64,000 bases of DNA, from NCBI RefSeq assembly GCF_023656565.1, contig NZ_JAMOKG010000001.1:502456-566455 (forward strand), read 5' to 3'. Shown piece after piece: positions 52,226-59,913 of the stretch. Each line of letters begins with the position of its first letter. The stretch's first letter is position 1. Source of the stretch: Flavobacterium tyrosinilyticum (GTDB lineage Bacteria; Bacteroidota; Bacteroidia; Flavobacteriales; Flavobacteriaceae). The translations under genes and the position numbers were made by a program. The notes under the pieces are model-generated. The model had not been told where the DNA came from. It saw nothing but the letters and a program-made list of their open reading frames with translations, and searched no databases.

Positions 52226-53863
52226 ATGGCGATTAAAGTAACAATGCCTCGTTTGAGCGATACTATGACTGAAGGAACGGTAGCAACTTGGCTTAAAAAA
52301 GTAGGCGACAAAGTAAGCGAAGGTGATATCTTAGCTGAAATTGAAACAGACAAAGCAACAATGGAGTTCGAATCTTTTAACGAAGGAACTCTTTTACATA
52401 TCGGAATTCAGGCTGGAGAAACTGCTCCTGTTGATTCATTATTAGCTATCATTGGTAAAGAAGGAGAAGATATTTCTGCTCTTTTAGCTGGTGGTGATGC
52501 TCCTGCTGCTGAAGCTCCAAAAGCGGATGCTCCTGCTGCTGAAGCAAAAACGGAAACTGCTGCTCCTGCAAAAGCCGCAGCTGAATTACCAAAAGGTGTT
52601 ATAGTTGTAACTATGCCTCGTTTGAGCGATACAATGACCGAAGGTACTGTTGCAACTTGGTTGAAAAAAGTTGGCGATACTGTAGCTGAAGGCGATATTT
52701 TAGCAGAAATTGAAACAGACAAAGCGACTATGGAGTTTGAGTCTTTCAATGCTGGTACATTATTATACATCGGAATTCAAGAAGGAAACACTGCTCCTGT
52801 TGACAGCTTATTAGCTATCATTGGACCTGCAGGAACTGATATTTCTGGAGTTGCTGATAACTTTACTGCTGGAGGCACTGCAACTGCAAGTGCTCCTGTT
52901 GCAGAAGAAAAAGCTGCTCCTGCTGCTGAAAAAGCACCTGAAGCTGCTGCTGAAACTTCAAACGGAGGAAGAATTTTAGCTTCACCATTAGCTAAGAAAA
53001 TTGCTTCTGACAAAGGAATCCAACTATCTCAAGTTAAAGGTTCTGGAGAAAACGGACGTATCGTAAAAAGCGATATCGAGAACTTTACTCCATCTGCTCA
53101 AGCACAAACTGCTTCTGCACCTGCTGCTAAACAAGAAGCATCTGCTCCTGCTGCACCAAAAGTTTTTGTTCCTGCTGGAGAAGTTTACACAGAAGAGATC
53201 AAAAATTCTCAAATGCGTAAAATCATTGCAAAACGTTTGGCAGAATCTTTATTTACTGCGCCTCACTACAACTTAGTGATCGAAGTAAGCATGGACGAAG
53301 CAATGCAAGCAAGAGCTGCTATCAATAGCGTTCCAGATACAAAAGTATCTTTCAACGATATGGTAATCAAAGCTTGTGCTTTAGCATTGAAAAAACATCC
53401 AAAAATCAACTCTCAGTGGAAAGAAGATGCTATCATCATCAACCACCACGTAAACATTGGTGTTGCTGTAGCTGTTGAGGACGGATTAGTAGTTCCTGTA
53501 TTGAAATTTACAGACGCTATGAGTTTATCTCAAATCGGTGGTTCAGTAAGAGATCTTGCCGGAAGAGCTAAAAACAAAAAATTAGGACCACAAGAAATGG
53601 AAGGAAGTACTTTTACAGTATCTAACCTTGGAATGTTTGGTATTACTGAATTCAATTCAATTATCAACCAACCAAACTCTGCTATCCTTTCTGTAGGTGC
53701 AATTGTTGAGAAACCAGTAGTTAAAAACGGTCAAATCGTAGTTGGAAACACAATGATGTTATCATTAGCATGTGACCACAGAACAATTGACGGAGCAACT
53801 GGAGCTCAGTTCTTACAAACATTAAAACAATACATCGAAAGCCCAGTTACAATGTTGGCATAA
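52226..53863 (+). CDS. pdhC: pyruvate dehydrogenase E2, dihydrolipoyl acetyltransferase with two lipoyl domains
   Basis: The 545-residue E2 transfers acetyl groups to CoA. The order is lipoyl domain 1 (about 3-80; lipoylated K43 in ETDKATMEF), an Ala/Pro-rich linker, lipoyl domain 2 (about 127-205; K166), a second linker, the E1/E3-binding domain (about 249-285, ASPLAKKIASDKGI), and a catalytic domain (about 315-545) with H518 and D522 in DHRTIDG. The two lipoyl domains are near-identical, pointing to internal duplication. Alanine/proline linkers give mobility. Four bases downstream of pdhA. Confidence 0.96.
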   Translation: MAIKVTMPRLSDTMTEGTVATWLKKVGDKVSEGDILAEIETDKATMEFESFNEGTLLHIGIQAGETAPVDSLLAIIGKEGEDISALLAGGDAPAAEAPKADAPAAEAKTETAAPAKAAAELPKGVIVVTMPRLSDTMTEGTVATWLKKVGDTVAEGDILAEIETDKATMEFESFNAGTLLYIGIQEGNTAPVDSLLAIIGPAGTDISGVADNFTAGGTATASAPVAEEKAAPAAEKAPEAAAETSNGGRILASPLAKKIASDKGIQLSQVKGSGENGRIVKSDIENFTPSAQAQTASAPAAKQEASAPAAPKVFVPAGEVYTEEIKNSQMRKIIAKRLAESLFTAPHYNLVIEVSMDEAMQARAAINSVPDTKVSFNDMVIKACALALKKHPKINSQWKEDAIIINHHVNIGVAVAVEDGLVVPVLKFTDAMSLSQIGGSVRDLAGRAKNKKLGPQEMEGSTFTVSNLGMFGITEFNSIINQPNSAILSVGAIVEKPVVKNGQIVVGNTMMLSLACDHRTIDGATGAQFLQTLKQYIESPVTMLA

Positions 53864-53877
53864 TTTCAAATTGCCAG

Positions 53878-53895
53878 CCTGAGCGAAGTCGAAGG
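53878..53895. repeat. 18-base dispersed repeat
   Basis: CCTGAGCGAAGTCGAAGG is the exact reverse complement of 8763-8780. It sits in the gap before a terminator. Confidence 0.6.
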
Positions 53896-53906
53896 TATCC
53901 ATAATA

Positions 53907-53943
53907 AAATCCCGTCCCGAAGTTTTTCAGGACGGGATTTTTT
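53907..53943 (+). terminator. terminator after pdhC
   Basis: AAATCCCGTCC (53907-53917) pairs with GGACGGGATTT (53930-53940) over 12 bases, then a T-run. Confidence 0.92.
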
Positions 53944-53979
53944 GTTTAATTTTCATCCTCAAATTCAAAACCTCACAAA

Positions 53980-55827
53980 ATGAAGAAACTAATTCTTGTT
54001 ACTTTATTTCTGACAGCAATTGCCTGCCAGAAAAAAGACCAGACAGAAAAAACAGGTGCCGTTACAGACGAACACAGTTATTCCAAACCAGAACTTGCTG
54101 TTGTAAAACATCTTGATCTGGATATCAAAGTTGATTTTGACACGCAAACTATTTCAGGAAAAGCATCTTGGACAATTGATAACATCAGCAAAGGGAACGA
54201 AATTATTTTCGACGAAAACACTTTAGACATCACAAAAGTAACTTTAGGCGATGACGAAAAAGAAACCAAATTCGAACTTGGGGCAGCCACTGAATTTCAC
54301 GGAAAACCGCTTCATATTACAATCGACCCCAATACAACCAAAGTAAATATTTACTACAACACCACTAAAGATGCTGTGGCATTGCAATGGTTAAAACCAG
54401 AACAAACTGCAGACAAAAAGAAACCTTTTGTTTTCTCTCAAGGCGAAAGCGTTTGGTCACGCACATGGATTCCGTGTCAAGATTCTCCAGGAATTCGTTT
54501 TACTTATAATGCAAAAGTTACCGTTCCTAAAGATTTATTAGCCGTTATGAGCGCTGTAAATCCGCAGAAGAAAAATGATACTGGAATCTATACTTTCAAA
54601 CAAGACAAAGCAATTCCTTCTTATTTAATGGCAATTGCTGTTGGAGATATCGAATTTCAAGCCATCGACAACAGAACTGGAGTTTACGCAGAACCATCTG
54701 TTCTAAAAAGCGCAGCTTATGAATTTGCTGAATTAGGAAAAATGGTAAATGCTGCCGAAAAACTATACGGACCATACCGCTGGGGACGTTACGATGTTCT
54801 GGTGTTACCTCCAAGCTTCCCTTATGGCGGAATGGAAAATCCAAACTTGACTTTCTTAACTCCGGGAGTAATTGCTGGAGATCGTTCTCTTACGAGTTTA
54901 CTAGCACACGAATTAGGACACAGCTGGAGCGGAAACCTAGTTACAAACGCAACTTGGGATGATATTTGGCTAAACGAAGGTTTTACTACTTATGTTGAGC
55001 ACAGAATTGGAGAAGCAATCTTCGGGAAGAAAGAATTTGACATGCAAAATGTTATCACCAATAAAGAATTGGTTGATAATGTTGCCGAATATGGAGATAC
55101 AAATCCAGACACAAGATTAAAAGTTAGCTTGACAGGAAGAAACCCTGACGAAGGTATCAGCATGATTCCTTACGTAAAAGGATATGCTTTTTTAAGAGTT
55201 ATTGAAAATGCTGTCGGGCGTGAAAAATTCGATCCGTTTATTAAAAATTATTTTGATTCTCACGCTTTTCAATCTATTACAACAGAAGATTTCGTTAAAT
55301 ACATCAACGAAAACCTTATTAAAGGCGATAAAGTTTTAGCAGATAAAATCCAATTAGATAACTGGATTTACAAACCAGGAATTCCATCAAACATTCTTCC
55401 TGTAAGTTCTGCAGATTTTGATGCCATTGATGCTATTCAAAAAAGCTGGAGAGAAACTGGCGTTGCAGGTTTAAGCAAAAAAATTACAACAACTGCAGAA
55501 AAACAGCATTTTATTGATCATCTTCCTGCTGATATTACTGCAAAAGAAATGGAAGCAATTGATAAAGAATTCAACTTTACTAAAGGCGGTAATTTCATCA
55601 TTAAACGCCAATGGTTTGTTCAGGCAATTCGTCATCAATATAAAGCAGCAAATCCTGCAATTGAACAATTTTTAATTGGAAGCAGCAGAACTGGTTCTAT
55701 CATGATGCTTTATAAAGAAATGGTTAAAACTCCAGAAGGAAAAATTTGGGCAAAACAGGTTTTCGAGAAAGCGAAGTCTGGTTATCATGCTACAACTATT
55801 CAGGATGCTGAAGGTGTTTTGAAATAA
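53980..55827 (+). CDS. M1-family zinc aminopeptidase, lipoprotein
   Basis: A 615-residue M1 peptidase of the leukotriene-A4-hydrolase-like group. A lipoprotein signal (MKKLILVTLFLTAIACQKK) gives C16. The exopeptidase loop GGMEN (283-287), zinc motif HELGH (310-314) and third ligand E333 in NEGFTTYVE are complete. A C-terminal helical domain follows (about 450-615). It removes N-terminal residues from peptides in the periplasm or at the cell surface. Single gene between two strong terminators. Confidence 0.94.
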   Translation: MKKLILVTLFLTAIACQKKDQTEKTGAVTDEHSYSKPELAVVKHLDLDIKVDFDTQTISGKASWTIDNISKGNEIIFDENTLDITKVTLGDDEKETKFELGAATEFHGKPLHITIDPNTTKVNIYYNTTKDAVALQWLKPEQTADKKKPFVFSQGESVWSRTWIPCQDSPGIRFTYNAKVTVPKDLLAVMSAVNPQKKNDTGIYTFKQDKAIPSYLMAIAVGDIEFQAIDNRTGVYAEPSVLKSAAYEFAELGKMVNAAEKLYGPYRWGRYDVLVLPPSFPYGGMENPNLTFLTPGVIAGDRSLTSLLAHELGHSWSGNLVTNATWDDIWLNEGFTTYVEHRIGEAIFGKKEFDMQNVITNKELVDNVAEYGDTNPDTRLKVSLTGRNPDEGISMIPYVKGYAFLRVIENAVGREKFDPFIKNYFDSHAFQSITTEDFVKYINENLIKGDKVLADKIQLDNWIYKPGIPSNILPVSSADFDAIDAIQKSWRETGVAGLSKKITTTAEKQHFIDHLPADITAKEMEAIDKEFNFTKGGNFIIKRQWFVQAIRHQYKAANPAIEQFLIGSSRTGSIMMLYKEMVKTPEGKIWAKQVFEKAKSGYHATTIQDAEGVLK

Positions 55828-55850
55828 AGATTTCAAGAATATTATTTTAA

Positions 55851-55889
55851 AAATAGGTTGTCTTTTCAAGCACAACCTATTTTTTTTTA
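55851..55889 (+). terminator. terminator after the M1 peptidase gene
   Basis: AAATAGGTTGT (55851-55861) pairs with ACAACCTATTT (55872-55882) over ten bases and continues into a run of Ts. Confidence 0.9.
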
Positions 55890-55896
55890 CGCACTA

Positions 55897-56136
55897 TTTG
55901 TCATTTCGACTGAAAGGAGAAATCACACTCGTAACCACAAAGATTGGAGGTTTTCTTTGCGGAGTTTCTAGTGTGATTTCTCCTTTCAGTCGAAATGACA
56001 AACTGGATGGAAAAACACAGAACATTCCTAATCTTTGTCGAGCTTCTTACGAAGATTTCTCCTTCGTCGAAATGACAAGATTGTGTTAATTATTCCCAGA
56101 ATCTCTAGTGCAATTTCTCGTTCCGAAATGACAAAC
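55897..56136. repeat. array of ATTTCTCC...GTCGAAATGACA repeats with a perfect 33-bp inverted pair
   Basis: The left arm 55897-55929 (starting TTTGTCATTTCGACTGAAAG) and the right arm 55970-56002 are perfect complements of 33 bp, separated by 40 bases. Two further, shorter copies of the right-arm sequence follow at about 56054-56077 and 56108-56136. No coding frame is present. With the next element, this fills most of the 55828-56374 gap. Confidence 0.75.
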
Positions 56137-56164
56137 TAAACTAAAACATTCTTATGAAAACGAG

Positions 56165-56248
56165 TACCCTAGCCCCGATAGAAGTGAAAATCCTTTTGTG
56201 CCGGGGTTCGGCACAAAAGATTGCAACGGATAGCGGGATTAGCTCCTG
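56165..56248. repeat. hairpin element with GATAG / GGATAG boxes
   Basis: A central 11-bp perfect stem, CTTTTGTGCCG (56193-56203) with CGGCACAAAAG (56209-56219), is flanked by CCCGATAGAAGTG on the left and ACGGATAGCGGG on the right, then AGCTCCT. The flanking words recur, inverted, around the small hairpin at 5584-5620, so both belong to one intergenic family. There is no T-run. Confidence 0.65.
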
Positions 56249-56374
56249 AAAAAACGATCAGGGAAAATTATCCATCACATAGCGTACATTCTCCATGTTT
56301 TAAAATCTGTAATCGTCGCACCTTTGTAATGTCAAAAGACGACAACAAATAACAACAATTAAAAATTAAATAAA

Positions 56375-56905
56375 ATGACACGATTAACAGCTTTAAACCC
56401 AGAAGAAGTAACAGGAAAAACTAAAGATTTATTCAACGCAGTTCAGGCAAAATTAGGCGTTGTTCCAAACATGATGAGAACAATGGGAAATTCTCCAGCC
56501 GTTTTGGAAGGATATTTGAATTTGAGCGGCGCATTAAGTCACGGAAAATTAAGCGCAAAAACAGGTGAATTAATTGCATTGGCGGTTTCAGAAAGCAACT
56601 CTTGCGATTATTGTTTAGCAGCCCACACCTTTATTGGAGAAAAACTAGTAAAAGCAGATCCTGCAATTTTAAAAGCGGCAAGAACAGGAAATTCTGATGA
56701 TGCTAAAACAGAGGCTATTTTACAATTGGCTAAAACCTTAATTAGCAAAGGTGGTTTAGTAAATGACGAAGATGTCAACAAAGCTAAAAACGCAGGAGTT
56801 TCTGATGCTGAAATTGCAGAAACTATCGCTCATGTAGCTTTGAATGTATTGACAAACTACTTTAACAATGTAGCAAATACGGAAATTGATTTTCCAGCAG
56901 TTTAA
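56375..56905 (+). CDS. carboxymuconolactone-decarboxylase / AhpD-like protein
   Basis: A 176-residue all-helical CMD-family protein. The redox pair C77 and C80 with H84 in NSCDYCLAAH is the AhpD-type peroxidase motif. It resembles the peroxidase-related uncharacterised branch and probably reduces peroxides with thiols in the cytoplasm. A terminator-like hairpin separates it from the AraC regulator gene immediately downstream, which may control it. Confidence 0.88.
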   Translation: MTRLTALNPEEVTGKTKDLFNAVQAKLGVVPNMMRTMGNSPAVLEGYLNLSGALSHGKLSAKTGELIALAVSESNSCDYCLAAHTFIGEKLVKADPAILKAARTGNSDDAKTEAILQLAKTLISKGGLVNDEDVNKAKNAGVSDAEIAETIAHVALNVLTNYFNNVANTEIDFPAV

Positions 56906-56944
56906 TCAAGATTTACGCAATCACTATAACAAAAAACAATTTGC

Positions 56945-56979
56945 AAAGATAGCCACGGATTTATTTCATGGCTATCTTT
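56945..56979 (+). terminator. hairpin between the CMD and AraC genes
   Basis: AAAGATAGCCA (56945-56955) pairs perfectly with TGGCTATCTTT (56969-56979). An ATG at 56968 overlaps the right arm, which argues against that ATG being the start of the AraC gene. Confidence 0.65.
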
Positions 56980-57003
56980 ATACTTTCAAAAACAAAACAG
57001 GTT

Positions 57004-57882
57004 ATGAGCTCTCAAAATGTTTTTACCTTAATAAATCCGCAAAATGGAAATTTGGCTTTTAAAATTCTTCCGTTTAGCGACAACAGCCATTTTGATCATT
57101 TGCAACGAAATAACTATTACTCTTTAATTTGGGTAACCAAAGGAAAAGGCAAAGTAAAAGCCGATTTTGCAGAACACCATTTTGAAGAAAACTCACTTCT
57201 TGCTTTTTCGCCTTATCAGCCTTTTATGCTTTGCGTGAGCGAACCAATTGAAGGAATCGCAATCCATTTTCATTCTGATTTTTATTGCATTCACATGCAT
57301 CAAAAAGAGGTTTCCTGCAATGGCGTTTTATTCAATAATATTTATCAACCTCCGTATGTTCAGGTTACAGAACAGGCTTCGCAAACTTTTAATATGGTAA
57401 TTGATCAGATGAAAGCTGAAATTCAGAACGCAGAATTAGCGCAGTATGAATTATTGATTTCTTATTTGAAAATATTTTTAATTACCGCTTCAAGATTAAA
57501 AACAGAGCAATTGGAAGAAATGAAATCGGTTCCAGATTCTAAAGAACCTATCATTCTCCAAAACTTAAAAGATGCCATTGAACTGAATTTTAAAACAAAA
57601 CATTCTGCTGGAAACTATGCTGAATTATTGAATATTTCCTCAAAAGCCTTGGCAAAATTATCTAAGAATTATTTCAATAAAACCTTAACAGATTTAATTT
57701 CGGAAAGAATCATCATTGAAGCCAAAAGGGAATTATACATGACCAACAAAACGGTCAAAGAAATTGCATACGAATTAGGTTATGATGATGAACATTATTT
57801 CAGTCGTTTCTTTAAAACCAACGCAGATGTTTCGCCACAAATCTATCGCGAAACGATAGGTTTTGGCAAAATGGATACTTAG
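57004..57882 (+). CDS. AraC-family transcriptional regulator
   Basis: A 292-residue regulator with a cupin-like N-terminal sensing domain (YYSLIWVTKGKGKVKADF, SLLAFSPYQPFMLCV) and a C-terminal double HTH (YAELLNISSKALAKLSKNYF, then VKEIAYELGYDDEHYFSRFFK). I use the ATG at 57004; the one at 56968 lies within a terminator hairpin. Being downstream of the CMD/AhpD-like gene on the same strand, it may regulate that gene. Confidence 0.88.
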   Translation: MSSQNVFTLINPQNGNLAFKILPFSDNSHFDHLQRNNYYSLIWVTKGKGKVKADFAEHHFEENSLLAFSPYQPFMLCVSEPIEGIAIHFHSDFYCIHMHQKEVSCNGVLFNNIYQPPYVQVTEQASQTFNMVIDQMKAEIQNAELAQYELLISYLKIFLITASRLKTEQLEEMKSVPDSKEPIILQNLKDAIELNFKTKHSAGNYAELLNISSKALAKLSKNYFNKTLTDLISERIIIEAKRELYMTNKTVKEIAYELGYDDEHYFSRFFKTNADVSPQIYRETIGFGKMDT

Positions 57883-57923
57883 TTTAGAGTCGCAGTTTGC
57901 TGATTACTGTAAACTGTTACTGA

Positions 57924-59165
57924 TTACTTATTTTTCGCTTCTATCCATTTAGACATGTATCTCGTACTTGTATAAGCGTGATGCTGGAGCAGATTTCCCA
58001 TGAAATTATGAAGACGATGGCTTTTTGAATCTATTAAAAGTGAATTTATCAATGAAATCAATTGACTTGAATAAGCGCTTTTCTGATAGCATTTATTAAT
58101 GATTTCGATTCCGTTTTTTTGTGATTGTTTCCAAAAATTCTCATCCTTATAAAGCTCAATCGCTTTTTTTGCAAACTCAACCGAATCATCTTCAATGAAA
58201 CCATTCCAAGGCAAATTTTCATACATTGCTTCAGAACCAATTGAAGTTGTCGCACTTGGCGTTCCACATTGCATTGCTTCTAAAAGTTTACCTTTTAAAC
58301 CCGCACCAAAACGAATTGGCGCTAGAACAACTTTAGCTTTTTTTACAATTTCATTGGCATCTTCTGCCCTTCTCATTATATAAAAACCATTTTTAGGCTG
58401 ATGCAATTGCAGTACTTTTTGTGAAGGATATGCTCCATAGACTTCCAAAATGGCTTCTGGAAAATCTCTTTTTATAGAAGGCCAGATTGCTTCTTTCAAA
58501 TATTGAACGGTATTCCAATTTGGTTCATGAAGAAAATTTCCAATGAAAATGAAATTTTTCCGTTCATCAAAAGAAGGCAATTTCAAAAGCTCTTCCTCTT
58601 TCATTTTATCCACTAAAAACGGAAGATAAAAAAGTAAGTCTTCATTAATTTTGAAAACATCTTTTAGAATATTCATTTCGAATTCAGAAATAATTAAAGA
58701 CAGATCACATCTTAAAATACTGGCAATTTCTCGTTTTGCCACTTCTTCAGACAATAAATCTTGGATTTCAAAAATCCGATTTTCCTTGAAAGCTTTTTGC
58801 CTCGCCGTTCTTAAACAATGTACATCTTCTGTGTCTAAAATTCTAATTGCTTTTGGGCACTTTTCAATTACGCGCCACCCAAATTGTTCTTCAATCATAA
58901 AGCGATCAAACAAGACAACATCTGGATTTAATTCCAAGATAAAATCATCAAAAGTAGAAGAATTGAGTTCGATGCTCTTTTTTATTACTCCAAACTCAGA
59001 CAAATCAACCATAAAACTACTATCCTGAGCCGCACTTGCAAAAGTAATTTCGAATCCATTTTCTTTGAAAATAGAAATCAATTGCATCATTCTTCCACCT
59101 GCTGCAGAAGACTTTGGCTCGGGCCAGACAAACCCTATAATTAAAAGTTTTTTGATTTGATTCAT
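57924..59165 (-). CDS. glycosyltransferase, GT4-like
   Basis: A 413-residue GT-B-fold enzyme. The N-terminal half has LLIIGFVWPEPKSSAAGGRMMQLI, the opening of glycan-synthesis GT4 enzymes. The C-terminal half shows NFIFIGNFLHEPNWNTVQYL, VVLAPIRFGAGLKGKLLEAM and the GTPSATTSIGSEAM nucleotide-sugar region. It is cytoplasmic and would add a sugar to a surface glycan, lipid or protein. No polysaccharide cluster adjoins it, so donor and acceptor remain open. Confidence 0.88.
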   Translation of the reverse strand: MNQIKKLLIIGFVWPEPKSSAAGGRMMQLISIFKENGFEITFASAAQDSSFMVDLSEFGVIKKSIELNSSTFDDFILELNPDVVLFDRFMIEEQFGWRVIEKCPKAIRILDTEDVHCLRTARQKAFKENRIFEIQDLLSEEVAKREIASILRCDLSLIISEFEMNILKDVFKINEDLLFYLPFLVDKMKEEELLKLPSFDERKNFIFIGNFLHEPNWNTVQYLKEAIWPSIKRDFPEAILEVYGAYPSQKVLQLHQPKNGFYIMRRAEDANEIVKKAKVVLAPIRFGAGLKGKLLEAMQCGTPSATTSIGSEAMYENLPWNGFIEDDSVEFAKKAIELYKDENFWKQSQKNGIEIINKCYQKSAYSSQLISLINSLLIDSKSHRLHNFMGNLLQHHAYTSTRYMSKWIEAKNK

Positions 59166-59247
59166 AATCTTTGTTTCATATTACAAAATAATACTATTTT
59201 CCGCGGATTTGCACCCAATTTCCTGAAATTCGGTGGTAAAAAAACAC

Positions 59248-59255
59248 TAATTTTG
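59248..59255 (+). promoter_or_regulatory. -7 promoter element of miaE
   Basis: TAATTTTG matches TAnnTTTG, 24 bases upstream of the miaE start. No clear -33 element is at the usual spacing. Confidence 0.5.
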
Positions 59256-59278
59256 CAAAATCTAAATGGTGGGAAATT

Positions 59279-59860
59279 ATGTTGGGATTAAAATTAGCTA
59301 CAGACCCTCGCTGGGTAAATATCGTTGAGTCAAATATCGAAGAAATTTTAACGGATCACGCCTGGTGCGAGCAAAAAGCGGCTTCAAATGCGATTAGTAT
59401 CGTGACTTACAACTCTGAACTCGAAGAATTGGTAACCGAAATGCTTGAAATTGCTAGAGAAGAACTGGAACATTTTCAGATGGTTCATAACATCATAAAG
59501 CAACGCGGACTTGCTTTAGGCCGCGAAAGAAAAGATCATTACGTAAATGTACTTTTTAAATTCATGAAAAAAGATGGTAGCCGTAGAGATGCACTTTGCG
59601 ACCGGTTATTGTTTTCTGCCATGATCGAAGCTAGAAGTTGTGAGCGTTTTAAAGTACTTTCTGAAAACATTAAAGATGAAGAATTAGCAAAATTCTACCG
59701 CGATTTAATGATCTCTGAAGCTGGCCATTACACTACATTTTTAGGATTTGCCAGAAAATATCAAGATAATATTGATATTGATAAACGCTGGAAAGAATGG
59801 ATTGAATATGAAGGTTCGATTATTACTAATTATGGTAAAAACGAAACCGTTCACGGATAA
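59279..59860 (+). CDS. miaE: tRNA-(ms2io6A)-hydroxylase
   Basis: A 193-residue ferritin-like diiron enzyme that hydroxylates the isopentenyl side chain of ms2i6A at tRNA position 37. Diiron ligands are visible in REELEHFQMVH, MIEARSCERFKVL and ISEAGHYTTFL. The DPRWVNIVESNIEEILTDHAWCEQKAAS opening is specific to MiaE. The gene is followed 53 bases later by the AsmA-like gene, possibly in the same transcript. Confidence 0.95.
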   Translation: MLGLKLATDPRWVNIVESNIEEILTDHAWCEQKAASNAISIVTYNSELEELVTEMLEIAREELEHFQMVHNIIKQRGLALGRERKDHYVNVLFKFMKKDGSRRDALCDRLLFSAMIEARSCERFKVLSENIKDEELAKFYRDLMISEAGHYTTFLGFARKYQDNIDIDKRWKEWIEYEGSIITNYGKNETVHG

Positions 59861-59913
59861 ATTACGCTCTTTTTTTATTACTCTATTTTCATATTTAAAT
59901 ACCACTATTCGCT

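Noticed and set aside
52408..52770. Antisense open frame over pdhC
   Set aside because: It is a by-product of the Ala-rich repeated lipoyl-linker coding sequence; the low-complexity translation shows no domain.
56968..57003. Upstream start for the AraC gene
   Set aside because: The ATG lies in the right arm of a perfect 11-bp hairpin that looks like the terminator of the preceding gene.
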